Origin: Clostridiales bacterium
GTDB lineage: Bacteria; Bacillota; Clostridia; Christensenellales; CAG-138
Assembly (NCBI GenBank): GCA_019416935.1
Contig: DXWI01000004.1
Span: 62,001 to 126,000, forward strand
Length of the DNA: 64,000 nucleotides
Direction: 5' to 3'
Shown: piece by piece, positions 46,527 to 54,596 of the stretch
How the letters are laid out: each line of letters starts with the position of its first letter
Numbering within the stretch: position 1 is the stretch's first letter
Translations under genes and position numbers: made by a program
The notes under the pieces: generated by a model
Database searches by the model: none
Told to the model about the DNA's origin: nothing
Seen by the model: the letters and a program-made list of their open reading frames with translations, nothing else

Positions 46527-46910
46527 ATGGAAGCACCTGCAATTGAACCGATCAAGCTGGTCGTGTGTATTGTTCCGCGCGGCCGCTCGGAACGGATCAC
46601 CGAGCTGTGCCTGCGCGCGCGCATTGCCTTTCACCTGACGCTTCTCGGCCATGGCACGGCGGATTCGAGCATTCTCGATTATCTGGGGCTTGGGGAAACG
46701 GAAAAGGATGTAATGCTGCTCTGCATCAAAAAGAGCTCCGCCGATGCGTTCCTGCAGCAGCTTTCGGATGCGCTCCATCTGGAGCGGCCCGGCCACGGAA
46801 TCGCCTTCAGTATCCCGCTTTCCAGCGTTGCCGAGCGGAGCACGCTGCAATTGCTCTCCGGATTTTCCGTCCCTAAACAGACAGGAGGAACGAACCATCA
46901 TGCCGTATGA
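46527..46910 (+). CDS. P-II-like signalling protein (first of pair)
   Basis: 127 residues. The beta-alpha-beta pattern IKLVVCIVPRGRSERITELCLRA... and ending GIAFSIPLSSVAERS follow the ferredoxin-like fold of P-II proteins (GK/GI-F.(I/L)P motif). The T-loop segment is short (LGHGTADSSI) and lacks the uridylylated Tyr of GlnB. GGAGG 9 nt before the ATG; 1 nt after the DUF1538 stop. It probably binds a nucleotide or metabolite and acts on the membrane protein, by analogy with GlnK-AmtB; that is inference. Confidence 0.7.
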   Translation: MEAPAIEPIKLVVCIVPRGRSERITELCLRARIAFHLTLLGHGTADSSILDYLGLGETEKDVMLLCIKKSSADAFLQQLSDALHLERPGHGIAFSIPLSSVAERSTLQLLSGFSVPKQTGGTNHHAV

Positions 46911-47247
46911 ATTGATTTTGACCATCGTCAACCGCGGATTTGCCGATCTGGTGATGGACGCTGCAAAAAAAGCCGGCGCGTCTGGCGGCACAATCGTACA
47001 TGCGCGCGGCACCGGCATCCACGAAGCCGAAAAATTTTTCGGCATCATTGTGCAGCCGGAAAAGGAGCTCGTGCTCATTCTCGCCGCGCGGGAAGAGAAA
47101 AACGCGATCATGACTGCGATCTGCACACATGCGGAGTTGAAAAACGTCGGTAAGGGCATCTGCTTCTCCCTGCCGGTCGATCAGGTTGTCGGGCTGACCA
47201 CTCCCCCGTCGTCCGCCGGTTCCGCGGTCAAGCCGGAGGAATCATAA
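46900..47247 (+). CDS. P-II-like signalling protein (second of pair)
   Basis: 115 residues. MPYELILTIVNRGFADLVMD..., a short T-loop (ARGTGIHEAEKFFGI), EKELVLILAAREEKNAIM and GKGICFSLPVDQVVGL match P-II (GlnB/GlnK-like) strands; the KGICFSLPV segment is the P-II C-terminal signature. AGGAGG is 11 nt upstream and the start overlaps the previous gene by 11 nt. Ends with a Ser/Pro-rich tail. Confidence 0.78.
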   Translation: MPYELILTIVNRGFADLVMDAAKKAGASGGTIVHARGTGIHEAEKFFGIIVQPEKELVLILAAREEKNAIMTAICTHAELKNVGKGICFSLPVDQVVGLTTPPSSAGSAVKPEES

Positions 47248-47302
47248 ACCCGTTCCGACAACCGACTCGGTTTCAACACCATTTTTGCTTGTGCAATTCT
47301 CT

Positions 47303-47354
47303 GGCGTTTTCATTTCGGTACAAAAGAGGGCGTTTTCATTTCGATGCAAAAGAG
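47303..47354 (+). repeat. Two head-to-tail 26-bp repeats
   Basis: Copies at 47303-47328 and 47329-47354 start GGCGTTTTCATTTCG and differ at two positions. They sit directly before the ribosome site of the next gene. Confidence 0.85.
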
Positions 47355-47368
47355 TGGAGGGAAACTTC

Positions 47369-47863
47369 TTGGAATTCCATGGTTCTCCGGTACAATTGGA
47401 GGCCGGTGCGCAGCAGGCAGCGCTGACCGAGATACGGGATTTGCTTTTGGAGCAGCGGGAGGCGAAGCGCAGTCAAGCGGTATTGCTGCGCGTTCTGGTC
47501 ATCGCACTGCTTTCGTTGTCGCTGGCAGTCATTTTGACTGCTGCAATACTGATTCCAAAGGTCACGGGCACGCTCGACCAGATTCAAACTGCGGTCGCGG
47601 CCATCGACCCGGCGCGTTTGGACGCAATGCTTGGCAACCTGGAGACGTTTGCAGATAAAAGCGTTGGAATCGTTTCCCAAGCCGAAAGCATTCTGTCCGA
47701 GATCAACGAAATCGATTTTGCGCGGCTGAACAGCGCCATCGGCAGCCTCGACGGCGCGGTGCGGTCGATCTCCGGGCTGAACGTTGAGACGCTCAATCAA
47801 GCTATCGCCAACCTCAACAGTACCATTGAGCCGCTCGCCAATTTCCTGAACCGATTTCGATAA
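47369..47863 (+). CDS. Single-pass membrane protein, function unknown
   Basis: 164 residues from a TTG start at 47369, set by GGAGG 8 nt upstream. Cytosolic N-terminus (about 1-40), one membrane helix (about 42-65, LVIALLSLSLAVILTAAIL), then an outside region predicted as coiled coil with repeated Ile/Leu-Asn heptads (ARLNSAIGSLDGAVRSIS, LNQAIANLNSTIEPL). It looks like a methyl-accepting- or DUF948-like helical stalk, but no family is certain. A terminator follows. Confidence 0.75.
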   Translation: MEFHGSPVQLEAGAQQAALTEIRDLLLEQREAKRSQAVLLRVLVIALLSLSLAVILTAAILIPKVTGTLDQIQTAVAAIDPARLDAMLGNLETFADKSVGIVSQAESILSEINEIDFARLNSAIGSLDGAVRSISGLNVETLNQAIANLNSTIEPLANFLNRFR

Positions 47864-47898
47864 TTTGACATGACCAATAATAACTCGTACATTTCCGA

Positions 47899-47923
47899 AG
47901 GGCTGGCTGAAATGGCCGGCTCT
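47899..47923 (+). terminator. Terminator after the coiled-coil membrane protein gene
   Basis: AGGGCTGGC / GCCGGCTCT arms (two G-U pairs) followed by TTTGTTTG. Confidence 0.65.
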
Positions 47924-47950
47924 TTTGTTTGCAAAATGGAGCGTTAGCCG

Positions 47951-50900
47951 GTGCTGCGCACTTTCTTATGCGCAGATATGGATGTGTTCGCGCTCATACC
48001 GATTCATATCGCGCTGGACGCGGAGGGCGGGGCGTACATGTTCTTTGCCGTGCATGAGCTGACGCACAAGATTAAGAGCGAGAACGCCGATGCATACCGG
48101 CTGCTGTCCGACTTTGTGCTGGACAAGCTGGAATCGAACGAGCTGTATCAGTCGCTGTCGCAGGGCGAGGGCAGCACGCTTGAGGAGCGGATCGCCTCCG
48201 TACAGGCGCTGTATGAGAAGCGGGGACAAACGCTCACCCGAGACGAAGCGATTGAGGAGATCGTGTGCGATGCAATTCCGGTGATCCTGTCCGATGAGCA
48301 GACGGTTCTGGAGTTTGTGAGCGCAGACCGCACGCTGGCACAGCGGGTGTACGACTTCTTTGAGAAGTTCTACGAGGAGCTGACGAAGCAGATTGCAAAC
48401 CTCGTATACGGTTCTTCCAACAAGGCGGAATACGCCGCCCTGTCGAACGATGCGGAGACCGTCCGTGAGATTGCCGACCTGTTCAAGGCGGCGCTGGAAA
48501 CCGGCAGAAGTGCGGAAATGAACGAAAGCGATATCGACCGGCAGTATGCCGAGCTGGAGGAAGCCGGCAGCGCAATCGAGGAGGGGGACAGCGGTAGGAG
48601 AAAACGGTTTTCTGCGCAGGATGGAGGGATCGGTGCCGGGGTTGTCAGACTGTCGCAAAAAAGCGATGCTTCAACAACAATTAAGGAACAGATTAGACTC
48701 AATTTAGACCGATTGAACGCCATGCGCCCTGTAAAGAGTATTTCATTATCCGAAACGGCCAACATGGGAAAAAGGCAAGTCCTTGATTTCGCTGTTTCTC
48801 GGTTTGGTGCTCATGCTGTAATTGACAAAGCTGGATATGGGAAGGTCGTATTCGGGAAAAATCAGATCGATATTGGTCTCAAGCATGTAGACATTAAGAA
48901 CCATCCGGAGGAAGCCGCTGTTATATTAGCGGTACCGTCCGTAATTAAACAGGGAATTGAGATTGGACGAGACCTGAATCACGCTGGAGTCGGCCAGAAA
49001 ACTATAACATTCGGCGCGCCAATAAACCTACTTGACGGAGAGATCGAACATGTAGTGAATGTAGGTGTCGTTGTTATCGAGGAACGGAAAAACTATTATC
49101 ATGCCCATCAGGTACTGTTACCGGATGGTAGTGTGTTGAAGGTAGGGGATAAAAACAAAACAGCAACTGGACTGGCGGTGGCCTCATCGAAAGATGCTGT
49201 CGTAGCACCCACAGTTACTGCTTCTGCTAATATTATACGCAATCCGCAGGAAGAAAACAACCCCTCCGGCGAAAATTCCGAGGAAACTTTTTATAATGAC
49301 CTTGTGAACGGCGAGAACCGGCAGACGTTTTCCATGAAATCAACACAGGACAGCGATGGAAACACTCTGTCAGAGCAACAGGCTGCATATTTTGCGGACA
49401 GTAAGGTGCGCGACGCGGAGGGGAATCTCATGGTCGTGTACCACGGAAGCGGCGCGGTCTTTACGGAGTTCGACGGGCGGTTTATGAGTTCGCACGGCTC
49501 CAGCGAGGGGCAAGGCTTCTACTTTACGAACAAAAAGGAGATGGCGGAGGGATATCAAAAGCAGGGCGGACAGCTTCTGCAGGGATACCTAAACATCAGT
49601 CATCCGCTATCCGATAGCGAAGTGACGCTGACCAAGGCGGAGCTGCGTAGAATCGTAAAGGCAGTCGACCCGACCGGCGACGATGTGGTGCTTAACTACG
49701 ACAGCAGGGGTGGCATGGGCTATCCCTCTCCCGCGTGGTACAATCGCGCAATGACCGACACCGTCAACATGATTTATGACTCCAGCGACAGCGACTCGGA
49801 AATCCTTGCCGAGCTTGCGAACGCGGGCGCCGGATACGAGACGGTGACGGCTACGGTGCGGGAGAAGTTCGGGTATGACGGCTACATCGTAGAGGGCAAG
49901 TACGACGACGCGACCGTGTATGTGGCATTTACGTCGGATCAGTTCAAGAACCTCGACAACAAAACGCCGACCGACAGCAAGGACATCCGCTATTCCACCA
50001 AATCCCGCGGTACGGACGATTTCTACGACACGCTGGTGAGCAATGACCGGCGCGCGGAGTACGACGCGCAGCAGAGGGAGATTCTTGAAGAGGACAGCGA
50101 GTGGGATGGCGAGGGACGCGCTGCCAGCCTTGCAACGAGCGAAAAAGTGTTCAGGAACCTTGCGAAGAGCATTCTGCAAAAGGCCAGCAGCCGCTACAGC
50201 GTGGATTCGTTTACGGATGACCTGAAAGCGCTGTTCCATATGGTCGGAGATCAAGCAAGGACGGAAACGCAGAGAATCGCCAGAAAAGTGCTTAATCAAT
50301 CCTCAAAGCGCGATGATACCATGTATGATGCGACATATGATGCGCGCAGATACTTCCGCCGGGGACGGTTCGCGCTGTCGGAGAAACAGAAGCGGGAAGC
50401 GGAGATAGCATATGACGGATACAACAACTACCGCCGCTCGCTCATGGGCAAGCTGAACCTCAAAAATGACGGCATTCCACTCGATCAGGCGTGGGGCGAA
50501 ATCTGCGAGATGTTTCCCGGGTACTTCGAGGAAGACACCAAAGAGGGAGATCAGCCGCAGAAGGTCAAGGAATTCCTCGACGCTGCATACGAGAGGCCGT
50601 ATATCAACCCATACGGTACGCGGTACAACATCGACGATGCGGCAAGCGAGCTTGCGGATGAGCTGCTTGCTGCGTTTTCCAACATCCGGCAGAGGAAACC
50701 GGCGGAAAGCCAGCCGGACAAGGAGAGCCAACCGGACAAGGAGCGCGATACCACAGCAAAGACACCCGGCGAAATGGGCGGCTTCTCCTTTGAGCGGCCG
50801 ACGACAAGGCAGGGGCGTCTGCAAAAGGCATGGGAACTGTACGACAACAACATGAACCCGCAAAAGTACTACGAGCAGAGCGCGGAAAAGACCAGGCAGC

Positions 50901-51460
50901 TGCGGGAGATGAAGCTGTTCGAAGATGGAAAGACATCCGATGAGATGTTCGACCTGAAGACGAACAATCTGCTGCGCGGGCTCATGCTGCGCAACGGAGA
51001 GAACGTTGGCGGCGCGCTGGCGGACAACAGCATGCAGCGGGTGACGGAGATCTTCTCCCGTGCAAAGAAGCGGCGGGCGATTCCATCCGCCGCATCGGCT
51101 TTGGAGTTATTCCGCCGCCGGCTTCTTTTCCTTCATGAACAGCAGCCCGATTGCCATGACCACGGCGAAGACCAACAGATACCAAGCTGCGCCCACGCCA
51201 TGCGCGACCGCCGCCGCATAAACCATGAATGCCGAGCCGATCATGGAGGCGATGGGCATGACAAAGCGCTTGAACACTGGCATTTCCTTTTCCCGCTTCA
51301 TGAACATCACAAAGATGGGCAGATACATTGCGTAGATCGTAATGATCGGAAGCTCCGAGGAATCAAACGTGACCGGACCGAACCAAGAGTTCTCCACCAG
51401 ATTGGCGCCAAAGAAATAGGCCAGCCAGACGGCGCACAGCATCACGCCCACAACGGCTGA
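47951..51460 (+). pseudogene. Orphan fragment of a phage/conjugative-element polyvalent protein
   Basis: Open frame of 1169 codons; meaningful sequence ends near codon 1050 (about 51100), after which it runs antisense through the permease gene. No ribosome site at the GTG (47951). Parts: HELTH zincin-like motif (codons 35-39) with following helices; KRFSAQDGG-type joint; an AT-richer module (about 240-420) resembling LPD3/barnase-EndoU-like domains; an ADP-ribosyltransferase-like module (about 490-690: VVYHGSGAVF, GFYFT, closing PTDSKDIRYSTK); a helical region with a (SQPDKE)2 repeat. Such modules are known from Mu-F-type and ICE 'polyvalent' proteins. Lacks the usual N-terminal part, so it is most likely a remnant or an assembly join. 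Confidence 0.7.
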
Positions 51461-52510
51461 GTTGGTGGGCATGTTGGTCGTGGAATCGACCTGACGGAAC
51501 ACATCCGGCCGTGGGCCGCGGTTGCGCACAGCGAGTGCATACATGCCGCGCGTAATGCCCAGCATCAGGCCGTTGAGCGTGCCCAGACAGGAAATGACGA
51601 TAAATACACCAAGCAGCGTGCCGCCCACGTTCGAGAATACCCGCACAAACGCTTCCCGTGCGCCCGCCTCGCCGCTGATCATCAGGTGCAGCTTGTCGAT
51701 GCCGCCGTTGAGACCGATATAATACAGAATGTAAACCCCGACCACGATCAGCGTACCGATGACCAGTGCGCGCGGAAGATTCTTCTTCGCATCCCTCAAC
51801 TCGGCGTTGATACAGGTCGTAATGATCCAGCCCTCATAAGCAAACGCGGTCGCAACCACGGATGCCAGCAGCATGGAAGAATTGAGCGTATAGGTCTTTC
51901 CCATCGCCTCAAAAGCGGTAACAATCTCCTGCGTCGAGAGCGTATTCGTAAAATTGTCAATCAAAACGCCGTTGGCCAGGCCGCTCGCCGTACCCACCAC
52001 GGCCATGAGCAGCAGCGGAATGAGCTTGATGACCGTTGTCGATACCTGAATTTTCCCCGCCAGTTTCGGTGACAGCGCGTTGATCGTGTAGCTGCCGACA
52101 AGGAACAGACAGCTCAGGCACAAGCACTCGGAACCGACAATGGAAAAGCCCAGCAGCACGCAGAGATAGCGCGCCGATACCCATGCGAGCACCGAGGTCA
52201 TGGCCGGATAGTAGATCATCATCATGAACCAGCCGACAAGATAGCCGTAGCGCTTGCCGACCGTCACCTCCGCATAATCCACGAGACCGTTGACAAATGA
52301 ATATTTCGTGGCCATAACGGAAAACGTATACGCACAGATGACCATGATAAGACCGCCGATGCCCCAAGCGAGAATGCCGGTCACCATGTCGCCGCCCGTT
52401 TTGGTCAGGATGGCCTCGGCTTTGAAAAACACGCCGGAACCAATGACCGTGCCGACAATCATCGCGATAGCTGTCAGCAGGCCGTACTTCTTATGCAGTT
52501 GTTGCTCCAA
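51107..52510 (-). CDS. APC superfamily amino-acid permease
   Basis: 467 residues, about 12 membrane helices. The N-terminal KKYGLLTAIAMIVGTVIGSGVFFKAEAIL carries the GSG(V/I)FF helix-1 break that binds the amino-acid backbone, and GWIITTCINAELRDAKKNLPRALV is typical of the LAT/basic permease group. TTG at 52510 is favoured because GAGGTG lies 7 nt upstream; an ATG 15 nt earlier has no ribosome site. Substrate unknown. Its stop codon abuts the orphan mobile-element fragment and no terminator is seen. Confidence 0.9.
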   Translation of the reverse strand: MEQQLHKKYGLLTAIAMIVGTVIGSGVFFKAEAILTKTGGDMVTGILAWGIGGLIMVICAYTFSVMATKYSFVNGLVDYAEVTVGKRYGYLVGWFMMMIYYPAMTSVLAWVSARYLCVLLGFSIVGSECLCLSCLFLVGSYTINALSPKLAGKIQVSTTVIKLIPLLLMAVVGTASGLANGVLIDNFTNTLSTQEIVTAFEAMGKTYTLNSSMLLASVVATAFAYEGWIITTCINAELRDAKKNLPRALVIGTLIVVGVYILYYIGLNGGIDKLHLMISGEAGAREAFVRVFSNVGGTLLGVFIVISCLGTLNGLMLGITRGMYALAVRNRGPRPDVFRQVDSTTNMPTNSAVVGVMLCAVWLAYFFGANLVENSWFGPVTFDSSELPIITIYAMYLPIFVMFMKREKEMPVFKRFVMPIASMIGSAFMVYAAAVAHGVGAAWYLLVFAVVMAIGLLFMKEKKPAAE

Positions 52511-52723
52511 ATGATTACACCTCATCAGAAAGACATTATGAAAAGAATATCCTTTTCCAGCCGGATTGTCAACCAAATGTTTTCTCAGATAACTAAACAC
52601 TTTTTCGGCAGGCGGCGCTTTCCCATGCGAATTTGAACCAAATCGATTTGACGAAATCTCGAAAAGTTGTTACCATATATCTGGTTTTATAGTACTATTT
52701 TAATTTGTAAGTGAGAGGAATCT

Positions 52724-53581
52724 ATGGAACACAAAATTTTGTTGAGCGCCGATACGCCATGCGATATCGGATCCGAGCTTACAGAGCGGTATCAGGTATC
52801 CCTGTTTCCGCTGCACGTCATTCTGGAGGGCCGTCAGTATACGGATGGGCTGGATATCACCCCGAACGACCTCTACAACGCGTGGTATGAACGCAAAGCG
52901 CTGCCGAAAACAGCTGCCATCAACCCGGAGGAGTATGCGAACTACTTCCGACCCTTCGTAGAGAAGGGATATCAGGTGCTGCATATCTCGATCGGCTCCG
53001 GTTTGTCCAGCTCCTACCAGAACGCAAAGATTGCTGCAGACGATCTAAAGGGCATCTATGTTGTGGACTCCCGCAACCTATCCACGGGATTTGGCCATCT
53101 GGTCTGCGAGGCCGGTGAACGGATCAAGGCCGGCATGCCCGTCGAGCAGATTGTGGAAGAGTTGGAGGCGCTAATCCCGCGCGTGAGCGCCAGCTTTGTT
53201 CTCGACACGCTGGAGTTCCTTCACGCGAGCGGCCGCTGCTCCACGCTGGCACACATCGGCGCCAACCTGATGAACCTCAAGCCCTGCATTCAGGTGCAGG
53301 TGCCCGCCGGCGGGAGCATGGCCGTTGGCAAGAAATATGCGGGCAAGCTGCCGCGCGTGTTGAGAAAATATGTGCAGGATATGATCGGCGGGCGCAACGA
53401 TCTGCTGCTAGATCGCATATTTATCACCGATTCTGGCATCGATCCGGCCATTGAACAGGAGATACGGGAGCTTGTGCTCTCCCTCCAGCCGTTCAAGGAG
53501 GTGCACATCACACACGCAAGCTGTACCATCAGCGCGCACTGCGGTCCAAACACGCTCGGCATATTGTTCATCACAAAATAA
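52724..53581 (+). CDS. DegV family fatty-acid-binding protein
   Basis: 285 residues. ILLSADTPCDIG at the N-terminus, FPLHVILEGRQYTDGLDITPNDLY, and the ligand-binding IGSGLSSSYQNAKIA (Ser-rich) and DSRNLSTGFGHLV follow the DegV/FakB pattern; the C-terminal HITHASCTISAHCGPNTLGILF is the conserved closing motif. FakB proteins present fatty acids to the kinase FakA; no fakA is nearby. AGAGGA precedes the ATG by 5 nt. Divergent from the permease; terminator follows. Confidence 0.92.
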   Translation: MEHKILLSADTPCDIGSELTERYQVSLFPLHVILEGRQYTDGLDITPNDLYNAWYERKALPKTAAINPEEYANYFRPFVEKGYQVLHISIGSGLSSSYQNAKIAADDLKGIYVVDSRNLSTGFGHLVCEAGERIKAGMPVEQIVEELEALIPRVSASFVLDTLEFLHASGRCSTLAHIGANLMNLKPCIQVQVPAGGSMAVGKKYAGKLPRVLRKYVQDMIGGRNDLLLDRIFITDSGIDPAIEQEIRELVLSLQPFKEVHITHASCTISAHCGPNTLGILFITK

Positions 53582-53637
53582 ACAGATATGTCGTTGGCCG
53601 GCAGGATGGCGTTTATGCTGTGTCCGCCAAAACAACA

Positions 53638-53666
53638 AAAAACGTCTCCAAGCCGGAGACGTTTTT
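53638..53666 (+). terminator. Terminator of the DegV gene
   Basis: AAAAACGTCTCC / GGAGACGTTTTT stem of 12 bp with a 5-nt loop and trailing T run. Confidence 0.85.
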
Positions 53667-53675
53667 GTATTGAAA

Positions 53676-53708
53676 AGCAAAGCGCCGCCGGTTTGGCAGC
53701 GCTTCGCT
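53676..53708 (-). terminator. Terminator of the 32-aa membrane peptide gene
   Basis: On the minus strand a 14-bp stem (two G-U pairs) with a 5-nt loop is followed by TTTTC. The G-U pairs form only in the minus transcript, supporting that direction. Confidence 0.7.
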
Positions 53709-53731
53709 CCACGTTGTCACTGAAGAGACGG

Positions 53732-53830
53732 CTATTTCGTCGATCTTGTCTTTTTGTCAACCAGGTCCATCACATAATAAGTGAGCGCACAAACCGCAAC
53801 GATTCCAACAAAGATCAGTGGGATGCCCAT
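53732..53830 (-). CDS. 32-aa single-pass membrane peptide
   Basis: MGIPLIFVGIVAVCALTYYV then MDLVDKKTRSTK: one helix and a short basic tail. AAGGAGG lies 8 nt before the ATG, a TGGTACAAT extended -10 lies at 53898-53890, and a proper minus-strand terminator follows, so this is a self-contained transcription unit. No family recognised; it could be a small regulatory membrane protein or a type I toxin-like peptide, but nothing proves either. Confidence 0.65.
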   Translation of the reverse strand: MGIPLIFVGIVAVCALTYYVMDLVDKKTRSTK

Positions 53831-53929
53831 GCCAGATTCCTCCTTCATGATAGTGCGTGCTGTCATTCAGCATTCTGGTTTCTGATTTCATTGTACCAGA
53901 ATTTTCAGCACGCAGCCGCTAAAAAGGCG

Positions 53930-54583
53930 CTAAGATTTCGCCGCCTGCTGCTTCTGCCCATAGACGGCGAAGCGCCGCAGCGCCTCCTCCATATCCGCAT
54001 CGCACAGCATGCGGCCGCCGCCAAGCAGCTCGGTTCGATAGTACAGCTCTGCAACGAACTCCGTTTCCTCCGCAACGCTGAACGCATAGTCCAAATCTGC
54101 ACCGGCCGCGAGCAATCCGTGGTTGCCAAGCAGCACCGCGTTGCGCCCCGCCATACCGGCTGCGGCCGCTTCGGCCAGCTCGTCCGAACCGAACGGATAA
54201 TATGGGATACACGGAACTGTCCCGCCGGCATACCCGATCAGATAGTGGATCGGAGGCAGTTCGCGCTGCATGCAGGCAAGCGTCGTGGCGAACGCAGAAT
54301 GGGTGTGCACAACCGCGCCGAACGCACTCTCGGCCCGGTAGCAGGCCAAATGCATGCCGCACTCGCTCGATGGGCGCAGCGTCCCCTCCACCACCCTGCC
54401 GGTAAGATCCACGACGACAATATCCTCCGCCGTCATCGACTCATAGGCAACACCGCTCGGCGTAATGGCCACCAGCTCATCCTGTCGGATGCTGATATTG
54501 CCGCCTGTTCCCCGCGTCAGGCCGCGCTCTATGAGCAGCCGCGCATACCGGACGACCTGTTCGCGTTGCTTCTGCATCCGCAT
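53930..54583 (-). CDS. Class II aldolase/adducin family protein (probable deoxypentulose/methylthioribulose-phosphate aldolase)
   Basis: 217 residues. GLTRGTGGNISIR (about 22-34), SSECGMHLACYRA, and the zinc ligands VVHTHSAF (HxH, about 93-95) plus the later NHGLLAAG His match the FucA/Ald2 group. SD GGGAGG is 8 nt before the ATG at 54583. It follows mtnA by 13 nt. MtnB (methylthioribulose-1-P dehydratase) is in the same superfamily, but the aldolase Ald2 of the DHAP shunt fits better because no downstream methionine-salvage genes (mtnW/X/D) are present. Confidence 0.82.
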   Translation of the reverse strand: MRMQKQREQVVRYARLLIERGLTRGTGGNISIRQDELVAITPSGVAYESMTAEDIVVVDLTGRVVEGTLRPSSECGMHLACYRAESAFGAVVHTHSAFATTLACMQRELPPIHYLIGYAGGTVPCIPYYPFGSDELAEAAAAGMAGRNAVLLGNHGLLAAGADLDYAFSVAEETEFVAELYYRTELLGGGRMLCDADMEEALRRFAVYGQKQQAAKS

Positions 54584-54596
54584 ATCATGCACCTCC

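Noticed and set aside
47303..47354. Tandem 26-bp repeat as start of a CRISPR array
   Set aside because: Only two adjacent copies with no spacer and no cas genes.
51107..51460. C-terminal 118 codons of the polyvalent-protein frame as real coding sequence
   Set aside because: They are the antisense of the permease C-terminus and show His/Arg-rich shadow composition.
53930..54583. Class II aldolase gene as methylthioribulose-1-phosphate dehydratase (mtnB)
   Set aside because: No mtnD, mtnC, mtnW or mtnX nearby; kept as an alternative in the entry but the aldolase role fits the context better.
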